Positions 26,778 through 35,584 of a stretch of DNA of 64,000 nt are shown here, in pieces; within the stretch, counting starts at the first letter, position 1, and every line of letters begins with the position of its first letter. The notes below the pieces were generated by a model. The model did not search any database. It was given only the letters and a program-made list of their open reading frames with translations, and was not told where the DNA came from. The stretch covers positions 62,001-126,000 of the forward strand of contig NZ_PUJW01000011.1 of NCBI RefSeq assembly GCF_011189575.1, written 5' to 3'. Made by a program: the position numbers and the translations under genes. Source of the DNA: Photorhabdus cinerea. Its GTDB lineage: Bacteria; Pseudomonadota; Gammaproteobacteria; Enterobacterales; Enterobacteriaceae.

Positions 26778-28358
26778 ATGCTTTCAGTTAATATGCGCAG
26801 TGCGGTTTGTGATTGCAAAATCCCGGACCCCTGTATTCACAAATTAGTGTTAAAAGTCGGTAAACGGGTTTTCAATTATAACCAGATTGAACCGATTGGT
26901 GATATTTGGGTAGTTGATGAAACCGGGGGTATCCCGGTGACTATTTCACTGGTGGGAAAAAGGTGTATCACGGAAAATGCGCAATGTCCGCGGGCGGTTT
27001 TTTATAGCCCGGATAATGTAGCATTTCAATTTTATGAATTAGGTAAAAATCCGCTGGCGGGGCCGGGCACGGATTATAAAATAAGTTTTTCCAGTCATAA
27101 CCTGCCGGTTGATTTGATCGAAAACGACCCGCTGGGTTTTATTGCCTCGTCGCTGTTTCAGCGGGGGGATCTGAATCAGTTACCGCGGACAGATTATATT
27201 CTTACCCTCACGCAATGCTACGGCCAGCCTTTTGCCCAGCGTTCATTTTTCTTGCCGGACGATAAGGTGAAGGCATTATTATTGGGCACGGTGGATGCCC
27301 TTGACACGAAAATTCATGTTTTGCCGCAATATGAATGGACGATTGATATGACCATCGGTGCGGAGCAGGAGGTGGAGGAAAGAAGCGCGGAAGAGCTAGA
27401 GAAAAGAAAAAAAGCTAATCCGAATGCGAAAAAGCCGGGTCAAAACTGGCATAAACACACGGCGGGTTATGAATTAACCAATACATTAAATGTTGAGGGG
27501 AGTTTTGCTTACACCCTGGGACCTTATTCGCGCACTCTGACCCGTGAACTGAAAAAGGAATTTAAAGAAAAACGCCATAAACTGGGTTTATTGAATAAAA
27601 GCAGTCAGGCGGTAGAGACCTTGCAAAAACTATTTTCCAGTGAGGGCAGTCAGGAAATAAAACTGCTGAAAACGGAAATCCAGACGCCGGAAATAAAATT
27701 AGGCGGCGGCAGTAAACTGGTGAATGCCACGCATGGCAATGGGGCATATTTTGAGCATGCGGTTGAGGTGGCGTTATCGCCGCTGATTGGGGTGAAATTG
27801 CAGGTGGATTTAATTCAGGCCTTTGCCACGGAATTCGGTGCGGAGAAATTAATTGCCTTAATTCGGGAACAGGGATTAAAAGGTAAAAAGGCGGTGGAAG
27901 AAGGTCGGAATGGGGCTTATCTGGGAGCACAATTAGATATGATTGTGGAAGGGGCGTTAAATTTATCATTTAAATATGCCAGCAATGAGAACCGGGAAAT
28001 GGAATTCGAGCTGGGAGATCTGGTGAAAGGTACGCTAGCGATTAAAGCGGAAACCAATATTCAAGCCGGGTTTAAATATTATCTGGTGGAGGGCTATTTT
28101 AAGGCGGATGCAGATATTGAAGCGCAGGGATGTTTTGAACTGGATAAGCAGGATAGGGAATTATATCTGGTGTTTTTTCATGAGGGCATTACGGCCAGTT
28201 ATTATGTGGAGTATGGGTTAGGAACTGCTCCATCTAAAAATGAAGAAGCTGTTTTTAATCATAAAAGTAAAGCAGATATGAAGAAACAGAAAAAATGGGA
28301 GATATATCCGAAATTGCCGAAAGAGAAATCGACATACAAACTGAGGTTATCGCAATGA
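26778..28358 (+). CDS. Putative type VI secretion effector, unrecognised toxin domain
   Basis: 526 residues, AAGGAAAAAA before the ATG, 9 bases after the PAAR gene. I do not recognise the toxic domain. Residues ~20-200 look like Ig-like or beta-sandwich strands (KLVLKVGKRVFNYN, IPVTISLVGKRC). Residues ~210-235 are highly charged (EEVEERSAEELEKRKK region). The second half has long beta-prone repeats (GAQLDMIVEGALNLSFKY, LVEGYFKADADIEAQG). No signal peptide, as expected for T6SS cargo. The next gene overlaps by 4 bases and encodes an exported protein, the classic arrangement of effector and periplasmic immunity. This suggests a target in the periplasm or envelope. A 59-base copy of its 5' end lies at 29342. 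Confidence 0.7.
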   Translation: MLSVNMRSAVCDCKIPDPCIHKLVLKVGKRVFNYNQIEPIGDIWVVDETGGIPVTISLVGKRCITENAQCPRAVFYSPDNVAFQFYELGKNPLAGPGTDYKISFSSHNLPVDLIENDPLGFIASSLFQRGDLNQLPRTDYILTLTQCYGQPFAQRSFFLPDDKVKALLLGTVDALDTKIHVLPQYEWTIDMTIGAEQEVEERSAEELEKRKKANPNAKKPGQNWHKHTAGYELTNTLNVEGSFAYTLGPYSRTLTRELKKEFKEKRHKLGLLNKSSQAVETLQKLFSSEGSQEIKLLKTEIQTPEIKLGGGSKLVNATHGNGAYFEHAVEVALSPLIGVKLQVDLIQAFATEFGAEKLIALIREQGLKGKKAVEEGRNGAYLGAQLDMIVEGALNLSFKYASNENREMEFELGDLVKGTLAIKAETNIQAGFKYYLVEGYFKADADIEAQGCFELDKQDRELYLVFFHEGITASYYVEYGLGTAPSKNEEAVFNHKSKADMKKQKKWEIYPKLPKEKSTYKLRLSQ

Positions 28359-29278
28359 ATAAATTTTTTTTATTTTTTATGGCCTTATTTTCATTATCAG
28401 CTTATGGGGAAAATACAATGGATAAAGTTAAATATATTACTTATTTAGAAACAAAAAATGTGCTTTGTAGACTTAAAGTCAATGAAATCTACACCTTAAG
28501 TAATTTTGGATCGATTGGTGGTACTGTATCAACGGGTTACAATGTTGCGCCGATATTACAAAACGGTAAAAACGTTATCAGTCTTGATATGGGGCCATTA
28601 AGTGCCCGGGATGATAAATATGTTTATAAAGAAAAAGATGCGGAATGCAAGGTTCGTTTGGTCAAGGTGACTCCCTACGATTCCGATGAAATCACTAATA
28701 TTATTACCAGAGTGGCAGATAAGAACGGCACATTGGAACCAGATAGTAAGCAGTCCATTAATTTTAATATCGATACTGCACAATCCAGTAAGATTACGAC
28801 GAAAGAATATCCTAATGAGTTTTATTACCATACAGAGAGGGCGGTTACACTGAATGATCTGCCTATTTGGGCCTGGACGACGGCTATGCCTTTACCGGAA
28901 ACAAAAGCAAGCACGGAGTTGGTTAAAAAAGCCTATGAAGATATCTGGCAAATAATGAAAAACAAAGATTTAGCGGCATTACAATCGGTGGCTAAATTAA
29001 TGTTGCATGAAAATGCGCAGGCCAATAATAGCACAGAACAAAGTTATTTTGATTCTTATGATTTTAAGCGAGATTTTGATAACGGTTATCAGGCTGTACC
29101 GATAGATTGGAAAAAATATAAACTGGTGCGTTATATGGGAGGGCGGTTATTTCGGTTCCAACTTGAGAATAGTAATAATTCACCTTTGTTAATTGAAGAT
29201 AAAAATAATAGTGATAATGGTCGCACCTTTAGCCCCTATTTCTCTTTAATCAATGGAAAAGTGGTGATTTCAAGATAG
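28355..29278 (+). CDS. Putative immunity protein with signal peptide
   Basis: 307 residues starting at the ATG at 28355 (ATGA overlap with the effector stop). MNKFFLFFMALFSLSAYGEN is a plausible Sec signal peptide, so the product should be periplasmic. The mature part has no recognised motif. Tight coupling to the effector gene and export to the compartment where a T6SS effector arrives support an immunity role; this is inference from context. Confidence 0.65.
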   Translation: MNKFFLFFMALFSLSAYGENTMDKVKYITYLETKNVLCRLKVNEIYTLSNFGSIGGTVSTGYNVAPILQNGKNVISLDMGPLSARDDKYVYKEKDAECKVRLVKVTPYDSDEITNIITRVADKNGTLEPDSKQSINFNIDTAQSSKITTKEYPNEFYYHTERAVTLNDLPIWAWTTAMPLPETKASTELVKKAYEDIWQIMKNKDLAALQSVAKLMLHENAQANNSTEQSYFDSYDFKRDFDNGYQAVPIDWKKYKLVRYMGGRLFRFQLENSNNSPLLIEDKNNSDNGRTFSPYFSLINGKVVISR

Positions 29279-29300
29279 TTATGGTTTGTTTTAAATAACT

Positions 29301-29332
29301 CAGTATTAACTGTTTTTTGGCGGTTAATACTG
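29301..29332. repeat. Palindrome after the immunity gene
   Basis: CAGTATTAAC at 29301-29310 and GTTAATACTG at 29323-29332 form a perfect 10-bp stem. A T-run lies in the loop rather than after it. It may act as a terminator-like hairpin. A closely similar palindrome occurs at 33037-33065 on the other side of the restriction-modification genes. Confidence 0.6.
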
Positions 29333-29341
29333 AGGAAGAAT

Positions 29342-29400
29342 GAAAAAATATGCTTTCAGTTAATATGCGCAGTGCAGTTTGTGATTGCAAAATCCCGGAC
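29342..29400 (+). pseudogene. Stub of a second copy of the effector gene 5' end
   Basis: From GAAAAAATATG through ATCCCGGAC this is the same as the start of the effector gene at 26778 apart from one base, including the start codon (29350) and 17 codons. Similarity stops abruptly at 29400. It is the leftover of a duplicated or exchanged effector gene. Confidence 0.85.
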
Positions 29401-29589
29401 TCTTTGCGGCATAATCGACCATGTTTGCTAAGTTTAGTCCTAATACTGTGTTATTTGATTTCCCTTTTGATCTTTTTTGCAAAAATCGTTACGGTATAGC
29501 GCCTAAAGCGGGCAGGGTTTCAGGGCACTATCGCATGGAAACGGTTGAAAACGATAACCAATATTGAAAAATAACCTTAAGGATTGTGC

Positions 29590-30557
29590 ATGTACCACAA
29601 TGAACATCAAATAATGAAAGCCGTTTATGATCACTTTTATGGTCAGATTGATGATAATGGCGTTATACCCGTTATCTTTCAAGTTGCCTCTTTGTTGGCT
29701 GCACTCACTCACCCCGGTCACATAGTTCGCTATGCTCCCGGGGATTCGCTCCCTTGCCGTCGCGATCCATCTTGAAATCCATAGGGTATATACCTATTGA
29801 CCTACGTGCGCCTTCCTTGGTTGGTACAGTTCAAGACGATCCTTTTGATTGCTTGATTGAACAAAAACTTCAACAAGCATTTCCTGAATTGGAAGTTGTT
29901 CGTTCAGGTAAGCTGACTACCCCTGATATTATTATTCGTGACAAGCGAACGGGTATCATTGTTGGAGTTGAAGTCAAAAAGCTAATTCAGAAGCCGAATG
30001 GCGCTGATTCGCGTGGTCTTACCATGGATTACAATAGTTGCTTACCGTGCGGAACTGCCTTGATAAAGATGGGCAATGCAATAGTCGATATTCCTTGTTA
30101 TTACATGTACGCATTATTGAGCAATGACAGTAGCAGTATTGTAACTTTTATTTTGATGCACGGTGATTTCATCAACTATGACTTCAATCTTTATAAGAAA
30201 GCCAAAGTCGCGAACCAAACCGAATATAACCATGGCCCGTATGGTGAGGGTTCTGTTCGTCATCGGGCAATGTATACGTATCCTAATCCACTAAATTACA
30301 AATTAAAGTGTTTTCATACAAGAAAGGTTTTTGTAGCGAAAAAATTTGATTGTGAAAATCTTCAGATATCGTACTTGGCTACAGAAGAGGTATCAAGGTA
30401 TGACATTTACAAAAACAACTTTTTGTACAATATCATTGATAATGGAAAACCTGATCAATCTGTTGAACCTGTTTTGATTGAAGATATTTTTGCTGACTGT
30501 AAAGCACGTACAGCAAAACTGCGTACATCTGTTTCTATGCCAGTGTTAATAAAATAA
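29590..30557 (+). pseudogene. Type II-like restriction endonuclease gene interrupted by an ERIC
   Basis: The ATG at 29590 (AAGGA upstream) opens MYHNEHQIMKAVYDHFYGQI and runs to DDNGVI, where the ERIC at 29664-29790 begins. Removing 125 bases (the ERIC less one TA copy) joins DDNGVI to PIDLRAPSLVG in frame and gives a 280-residue protein. It would carry a PD-(D/E)xK nuclease motif: D71 (TPDIIIRD), then E86-V-K88 (VGVEVKK). As it stands, translation from 29590 ends inside the ERIC. A TTG at 29754 within the ERIC could restart the remaining 267 codons, which keep the catalytic motif. The methyltransferase gene follows after one base, so this is the nuclease half of a restriction-modification pair. 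Confidence 0.85.
29664..29790 (+). repeat. ERIC element (127 bp) inside the endonuclease gene
   Basis: TATACCC to GGGTATA, 127 bases. It is flanked by CGT on the left and TACCTATT on the right. The restored frame shows that the pre-insertion site carried a single TA, consistent with ERIC insertion at TA with duplication of the dinucleotide. Confidence 0.96.
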
Positions 30558-30558
30558 T

Positions 30559-32502
30559 ATGAAGTATGTCATTGAAAATGATTTCCCTTTCGAGCAGATT
30601 GATCCAATTGCGGAAATCGAAAGTTACAGAAAGGAAATTAACCGTCCTATCTACCACATTCATAAGTGGTGGGCGAAGCGTTTAGGAAGTGTATTCCGTT
30701 CTATTGTTTCTGGTGCTCTTACTGAAGGTCAATGGAAGGATTTTTACAAATACCAAAAACATACCGGAAAGGTTGTGCTTGATCCGTTTATGGGTTCGGG
30801 AACCACATTAGGGGAAGCGGCAAAGCTTGGAGCAAGTATTATAGGTTGTGATGTTAACCCAGTGAGTACATTCTTAGTCACACAAGCAATGGCTAGCGTG
30901 AATATAAATGAACTGAAAAAAGAATTTAAATCCATTGAGCGGGATGTAAAAGAGGAAATCCTTTCCTACTATACAACAATGGTTCCCGGTGCTTCGAAAT
31001 CCACGCCAGCGCTTTACTATTTTTGGGTGAAGGTTGTTGCTACGCCAGAAGGTGAAGAAATTCCGTTGTTTTCAAGTTATGTATTCAGTAAAAATGCCTA
31101 TGCTAGCAAGAAACCGGATTCGCAAATATGGTGCCCGTCATGCGAATCTATTATTGTGGAGAAATACAATAGTACTGACATTAAATGCCCTTGCTGTTCA
31201 CATAACTTTAACCCCCAAAATGGACCTGCCAGGGGAACAAAAATTGTTGACAGTAAAGGTAATGAATACAAAATCAAGGAATTGGTATTAGGCAAAGAAC
31301 ATCCACCAAGGCACAAATTGTATGCCATTATGGCGCTTAACGAAGCAGGTGAAAAGGTTTATATCAAACCGACCCAATATGACTACAACCTTTTTGATGA
31401 AGCGCGTGAACGTCTTTCCTTGATCAAAGGCGATCTTCCATTACCTACCATGAAAGTTAGACTCGGACATAACACGAACCAAGCACGTGGATATAATTAC
31501 AATAATTGGTGTGACTTCTTTAATGAACGTCAATTGTTATGCCTTGGATTATTGCTTCAGCGGATATTAAAGATTAAAGATAAGGTGATTCGAGATCATT
31601 TTGTTTGCTTGTTCAGCGGAACACTTGAATTTAATAACTTGTTTTGTAGTTTTAAGGGCGAGGGTACTGGTGCTGTTCGTCATATGTTTTCGAACCATAT
31701 TTTGAAACCAGAGAGAACACCATTGGAAAATAGCATATGGGGAACACCGGGAAAAAGCAGCGGTACATTTTCGACATTATTTGAAAGCCGTTTGATTAAG
31801 GCGAAGACCTATCTTGATGAACCCTTTGAAGTATTCATTGAAAACAATGGGGTAAAATGTTTTTCAAAGAAAGTCGTTTGTAGTGATCCGATAAGGGTAA
31901 ATCCTACCCAATCATGGGAAATGTTCAAAAACGCTTCTCAAGGTGCTTTGATTTTGAATGCGGACAGTTCTTCACTTCCCATCCCTGATTCATCGGTTGA
32001 TGCTGTAATTACTGATCCACCGTATTTTGATTTTGTTCACTATAGTGAATTGAGTGACTTTTTCTATGCCTGGCTTTCTAATGCGCTTAGTGGCGAATAT
32101 GAATACTTAAATAGAAAAGATTCATCACATGAAAACGAAGTCCAAGATAGGGATAATGAAAGTTTCACAAGGAAAATTTGCAGTGTTTTTAGGGAATGCA
32201 ACCGAGTGCTTAAAGAAAATGGTCTCTTGTGTTTCAGTTATCATCATTCGACGATAGACGGTTGGATGGCAATATACGATTCTGTCACTCAAGCCGGTTT
32301 TGATATTGTAGCTGCTCACCCGGTAAAAGCTGAAATGTCTGTTGCCAGCCCTAAAAGCGCAGCAAAAGAGCCTATCAATCTTGATGCAATCTTGGTTTGT
32401 AAAAAGAAAGTTAATCCGCCAAAAATTGAGAACCCACAGGATGAAATTTTTCCCGGTTCAGTGATTATGTTGAACGATTCGACGTTGTTGAAAGAAATCT
32501 AA
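30559..32502 (+). CDS. DUF1156-type DNA methyltransferase, C-terminus frameshifted
   Basis: 647 residues as read. The N-terminal IYHIHKWWAKRLGSVFRS is typical of DUF1156 methylases. DPFMGSGTT (residues 75-83) is the SAM-binding motif I, CPSC (192-195) and CPCC (210-213) form a zinc ribbon, and TDPPYFD (from residue 485) is the catalytic motif IV of amino-methyltransferases. After residue ~630 the frame is lost. From 32452 the next frame encodes a convincing family-like end (DYVERFDVVERNLSAGDCFV) up to a TGA at 32643-32645. A one-base indel in the A/T run at 32444-32451 explains this. The missing ~60 residues may reduce or abolish activity. It should protect DNA against the partner nuclease, itself broken. 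Confidence 0.8.
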   Translation: MKYVIENDFPFEQIDPIAEIESYRKEINRPIYHIHKWWAKRLGSVFRSIVSGALTEGQWKDFYKYQKHTGKVVLDPFMGSGTTLGEAAKLGASIIGCDVNPVSTFLVTQAMASVNINELKKEFKSIERDVKEEILSYYTTMVPGASKSTPALYYFWVKVVATPEGEEIPLFSSYVFSKNAYASKKPDSQIWCPSCESIIVEKYNSTDIKCPCCSHNFNPQNGPARGTKIVDSKGNEYKIKELVLGKEHPPRHKLYAIMALNEAGEKVYIKPTQYDYNLFDEARERLSLIKGDLPLPTMKVRLGHNTNQARGYNYNNWCDFFNERQLLCLGLLLQRILKIKDKVIRDHFVCLFSGTLEFNNLFCSFKGEGTGAVRHMFSNHILKPERTPLENSIWGTPGKSSGTFSTLFESRLIKAKTYLDEPFEVFIENNGVKCFSKKVVCSDPIRVNPTQSWEMFKNASQGALILNADSSSLPIPDSSVDAVITDPPYFDFVHYSELSDFFYAWLSNALSGEYEYLNRKDSSHENEVQDRDNESFTRKICSVFRECNRVLKENGLLCFSYHHSTIDGWMAIYDSVTQAGFDIVAAHPVKAEMSVASPKSAAKEPINLDAILVCKKKVNPPKIENPQDEIFPGSVIMLNDSTLLKEI

Positions 32503-32792
32503 GTGCAGGGGACTGCTTTGTAATTGCTTGTTCTCAGGCAATTACGGTTGCTTCATGCCTTCGAATGAATAGAGAATCGACGATTGACCTGATTAAATGG
32601 TCTGTTGAAACATGTGTTCAGCGTAAAAAGATATTGCTTAAATGACCAAACTAATGGCCGGATATTGATAATTTTTTTGTTTAATAAATATGATTTTATC
32701 AATAGACTTTGATCGTCATATTAAAAGTATAAGAAATAATAGGTACCGTGCCCAAAAGCATGGGTGACGGTACCAATATTGACTACATTGTA

Positions 32793-32919
32793 TATACCCG
32801 TTATCTTTCAAGTTGCCTCTTTGTTGGCTGCACTCACTCACCCCGGTCACAGAGTTATCTATGCTCCCGGGGATTCGCTCCTTTGCCGTCGCGATGCATC
32901 TTGAAATCCATAGGGTATA
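32793..32919 (+). repeat. ERIC element, full length (127 bp)
   Basis: TATACCCGTTATC to ATAGGGTATA, nearly the same as the copy inside the endonuclease gene and in the same orientation. The two copies bracket most of the nuclease and the whole methylase gene and could recombine. Confidence 0.96.
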
Positions 32920-33036
32920 AAAGTAATGATGATTTGATGGATTATAAATTAATGTGTTTTGATGATTGAGTTATTGTTGTTTTATTAAAATATAGAAGTT
33001 TTGTTTTTAATTAAATATAATTTTATTAAATAACCA

Positions 33037-33065
33037 AGTATTAACCACTAGCAATAGTTAATACT
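33037..33065. repeat. Palindrome similar to that at 29301
   Basis: AGTATTAAC at 33037-33045 pairs with GTTAATACT at 33057-33065; CAGGA follows on the right, as GAGGA follows the copy at 29301-29332. The loops differ. It lies just past the end of the deaminase gene and may terminate it. Confidence 0.55.
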
Positions 33066-33108
33066 CAGGAATAAAGCAGAATAACCAAATGAAAATAATT
33101 AATTAAAA

Positions 33109-33516
33109 TTACAACGTTTCTCCATTAACGGATGACCAATGATAAGGTTGCAATTCACGTATGGTTTTAAATAACAGCTCGTTTTTCTCATTAGTCACAG
33201 CCGCTTTTACGGAGCCACCCCAATGAACCAGGCGTTCTTGACAGATTCCGCATGGTGTCAAAATGATATATTCACAACCAGCATCTTCACGACAGAGACA
33301 TAAAGAGTGTGTTACTGCTTCATTCAGTTTATGGGCTTCTAGATAAGCGCCAACTTCCATACAAAGAGATAACGCGTCATTTTTGGTATCAGGGGCAATG
33401 CTGGTTAATATTTTACCCGATGTTGTCCGTACTGCGGCTGCACCACCCCATCCTTTGGGGTATCGTTTCTCAATTAAGCTAACCGTAGCATTATATAACT
33501 CTTGTTCTATATTCAT
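33109..33516 (-). CDS. Cytidine deaminase-like zinc enzyme (blasticidin deaminase type)
   Basis: 135 residues with the two deaminase zinc motifs: C52-M-E54 (LCMEVGAYLE; Cys ligand and catalytic Glu) and P-C89-G-I-C92. A Cys instead of His in the first motif and the short length fit the tetrameric cytidine/blasticidin-S deaminase group. The likely reaction is hydrolytic deamination of a cytosine nucleoside or analogue; the substrate cannot be told. It stands alone between the restriction genes and fliR, so it is probably accessory. Confidence 0.8.
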   Translation of the reverse strand: MNIEQELYNATVSLIEKRYPKGWGGAAAVRTTSGKILTSIAPDTKNDALSLCMEVGAYLEAHKLNEAVTHSLCLCREDAGCEYIILTPCGICQERLVHWGGSVKAAVTNEKNELLFKTIRELQPYHWSSVNGETL

Positions 33517-33726
33517 TGGCTTATTGCCCTTGTCCCATTAGCTATTTTTTTTGTGTGAATAATATCGCCGAAAATAAGATTTTAGCTGTTGTTAAAAGCC
33601 TATTATATAACTAAAATGCGATTTTATTTTATTTATCGGTAAGACTTTATAGTATAAAGCAGTACGATTTATGCCGTATAGAATACTTATGGTTTTTTTA
33701 GATTAATTTCGGTTTAAAAAATGTCT

Positions 33727-34509
33727 TCAAATAACCATTCCACTGATAATTACTGCCAGTCGATTAAATAATTCACTAAACATACGTTCAGTAAATGGCG
33801 CTAACATAGGGATTAAAAGCGTCAGTACTAATATACCGGTGGTGAGTGTTAATGGAAAACCAACCACAAAGATGGAAAGTTGTGGTGTCATTCGATTTAA
33901 AATCCCCAATGATAAATTCAATGTTAATAATAGCGTGATCAATGGTAAAGCTAGCATCATGCCGTTGATAAATATCATACTGGCGCTTTGTGCCAGAAGT
34001 AGAAATCCTTGAGCGCTCAGTTGCAATGGTTGTACTGGAATAACCTGAAATGTATCTGCCAGAACTGATAATAACCACAGATGACCGTCGAAAGCCAGAA
34101 ATAACAGTAAGGTCAATAGGTTAAAGATTCGTGCCAAAATAGGCATATTGGGGCCGCCAGAGGGATCAAAAAAGGTGGCGAATGAAAGTCCCATTTGTAA
34201 ACCAATTATTTCACCGGCATGGCGCACGGCGGCAAAAGCAATTTGCATAGTAAGGCCGAGTGATGCACCAATCAGAATTTGCTGGACCATCACCCAAAAT
34301 GCTGCGACAGAGAAAATGGGGACTTGGGCTGGTTGCAGGTTTGGCATCAAGAGCAGCGTTATCATCACGGCCAACCCGATTCTGACTTTCTTGGTGGCCT
34401 GTTTTTCACTGAATAATGGTGCAGTACTGAACAACGCAAGTACCCGAACTAGTGGCCAGAAAAATTCACTGACAAACTGGATCAGCATTTCACTGTCAAA
34501 GGAGATCAT
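33727..34509 (-). CDS. fliR: Flagellar export gate protein FliR
   Basis: 260 residues (E. coli 261), very hydrophobic with six or so membrane segments; GLQMGLSFATFFDPSGGPNM is the conserved FliR loop. Part of the FliPQR export gate inside the MS ring. Last gene of the fliFGHIJK-LMNOPQR run, two bases after fliQ. Confidence 0.95.
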   Translation of the reverse strand: MISFDSEMLIQFVSEFFWPLVRVLALFSTAPLFSEKQATKKVRIGLAVMITLLLMPNLQPAQVPIFSVAAFWVMVQQILIGASLGLTMQIAFAAVRHAGEIIGLQMGLSFATFFDPSGGPNMPILARIFNLLTLLLFLAFDGHLWLLSVLADTFQVIPVQPLQLSAQGFLLLAQSASMIFINGMMLALPLITLLLTLNLSLGILNRMTPQLSIFVVGFPLTLTTGILVLTLLIPMLAPFTERMFSELFNRLAVIISGMVI

Positions 34510-34511
34510 AA

Positions 34512-34781
34512 TCAGCCAATTATCACGGGGATGCTGCTGTAGAGTTCACGCATGTAGTCCAGAAACAAATTCAGCATCCAGGGACCTGCGATAACAGTTG
34601 TGACAAATACCGCCAGAATTTTGGGAATAAATGATAGCGTCATTTCGTTAACCTGTGTCGCGGCTTGTAATAAGCTCACAATTAAACCACATAATAAAGC
34701 CGCTAAAAGCAGTGGCGCCGCCAGCGCCAGTGCGACTTCCATTGCCTCTGTGCCCAATGCCATTACCGATTCAGGAGTCAT
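34512..34781 (-). CDS. fliQ: Flagellar export gate protein FliQ
   Basis: 89 residues, the standard length, with two membrane helices and the conserved SLLQAATQVNEMTLSFIPK segment. Four copies assemble with five FliP and one FliR in the export gate. Confidence 0.96.
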   Translation of the reverse strand: MTPESVMALGTEAMEVALALAAPLLLAALLCGLIVSLLQAATQVNEMTLSFIPKILAVFVTTVIAGPWMLNLFLDYMRELYSSIPVIIG

Positions 34782-34801
34782 AATATTTGTCTCTTTTTAG
34801 G

Positions 34802-35584
34802 TCAACCGTAGAAACTTTGTGCCAGAGAACCCAGTAGTAATTGCCAACCGTCAACCAATACAAACAACATAAGTTTAAAAGGCAATGAGATGGTGGCGGG
34901 GGGCACCATCATCATCCCCAATGCCATCAAAACACTGGCGACTACTAAGTCGATAATCAGAAATGGGATAAACAGGGTAAAACCAATCTGGAACGCGGTT
35001 TTTAGCTCACTGGTAATAAATGCCGGCATCAGGACTCGCATAGGAACGGAATCTGCTGTTTCAAACGGCGGTTGATCGGCAAGACGAGCAAACAGGGCTA
35101 AATCGTTTTCCCTTGTTTGACGCAACATAAATTGCCGCAATGGTTTGGCGCCATTTTCTAAAGCGGTTTCCAGGCTGATTTTATCTTCACTAAAAGGCAG
35201 ATAAGCATCCTGATAAACTTTATCGAAAACCGGTGACATAATGAAAAATGTCATAAATAAAGTCAGCCCCAGTAAGACCTGATTAGGTGGCGCCGATGGC
35301 GTGCCTAAAGCATTTCGCAGTAAACCCAGTACGATAATAATACGGGTAAAACTGGTCATCATTAGCAAAGCAGCGGGGATAAAACCCAGTGCTGTAATAA
35401 AAACTAACGTCTGAACCGGCAGTGACCAGCTTTGTCCACCATTGGCGAGTGGTTGACTGATAATCCCTGGCAGTTGTGCCGCGACATCCATGGGTAAAAT
35501 AAGCGCAGTGAGTGTAATCGCCAGACGCCATGACAACGCAAATTTATGGTTAGTCATAAAGAAAGAATTACTTTTTTTCATCAT
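34802..35584 (-). CDS. fliP: Flagellar export gate protein FliP
   Basis: 260 residues from the first ATG. Three starts are possible (35584, 35581 and 35557); the last gives 251 residues and a cleaner signal peptide (LAITLTALILPMDVAAQ), the first fits the AAGG site best. Conserved FliP stretches include SFTRIIIVLGLLRNALGT, MTFFIMSPVFDKVYQDA and LVDGWQLLLGSLAQSF. It overlaps the end of fliO by 17 bases. Confidence 0.95.
   Translation of the reverse strand: MMKKSNSFFMTNHKFALSWRLAITLTALILPMDVAAQLPGIISQPLANGGQSWSLPVQTLVFITALGFIPAALLMMTSFTRIIIVLGLLRNALGTPSAPPNQVLLGLTLFMTFFIMSPVFDKVYQDAYLPFSEDKISLETALENGAKPLRQFMLRQTRENDLALFARLADQPPFETADSVPMRVLMPAFITSELKTAFQIGFTLFIPFLIIDLVVASVLMALGMMMVPPATISLPFKLMLFVLVDGWQLLLGSLAQSFYG

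Larger units (their letters stand above)
32646..33108. other. Intergenic region with ERIC and palindrome
   Basis: It holds a short GGTACCGTGCCC...GGGTGACGGTACC dyad near 32741-32773, the ERIC (32793-32919) and the palindrome at 33037-33065. No gene is visible. Confidence 0.5.

Noticed and set aside
29754..29790. Endonuclease gene starting naturally at the TTG inside the ERIC
   Set aside because: The frame restored by removing the ERIC shows a proper upstream start at 29590 with AAGGA; the TTG start is at best a secondary restart.
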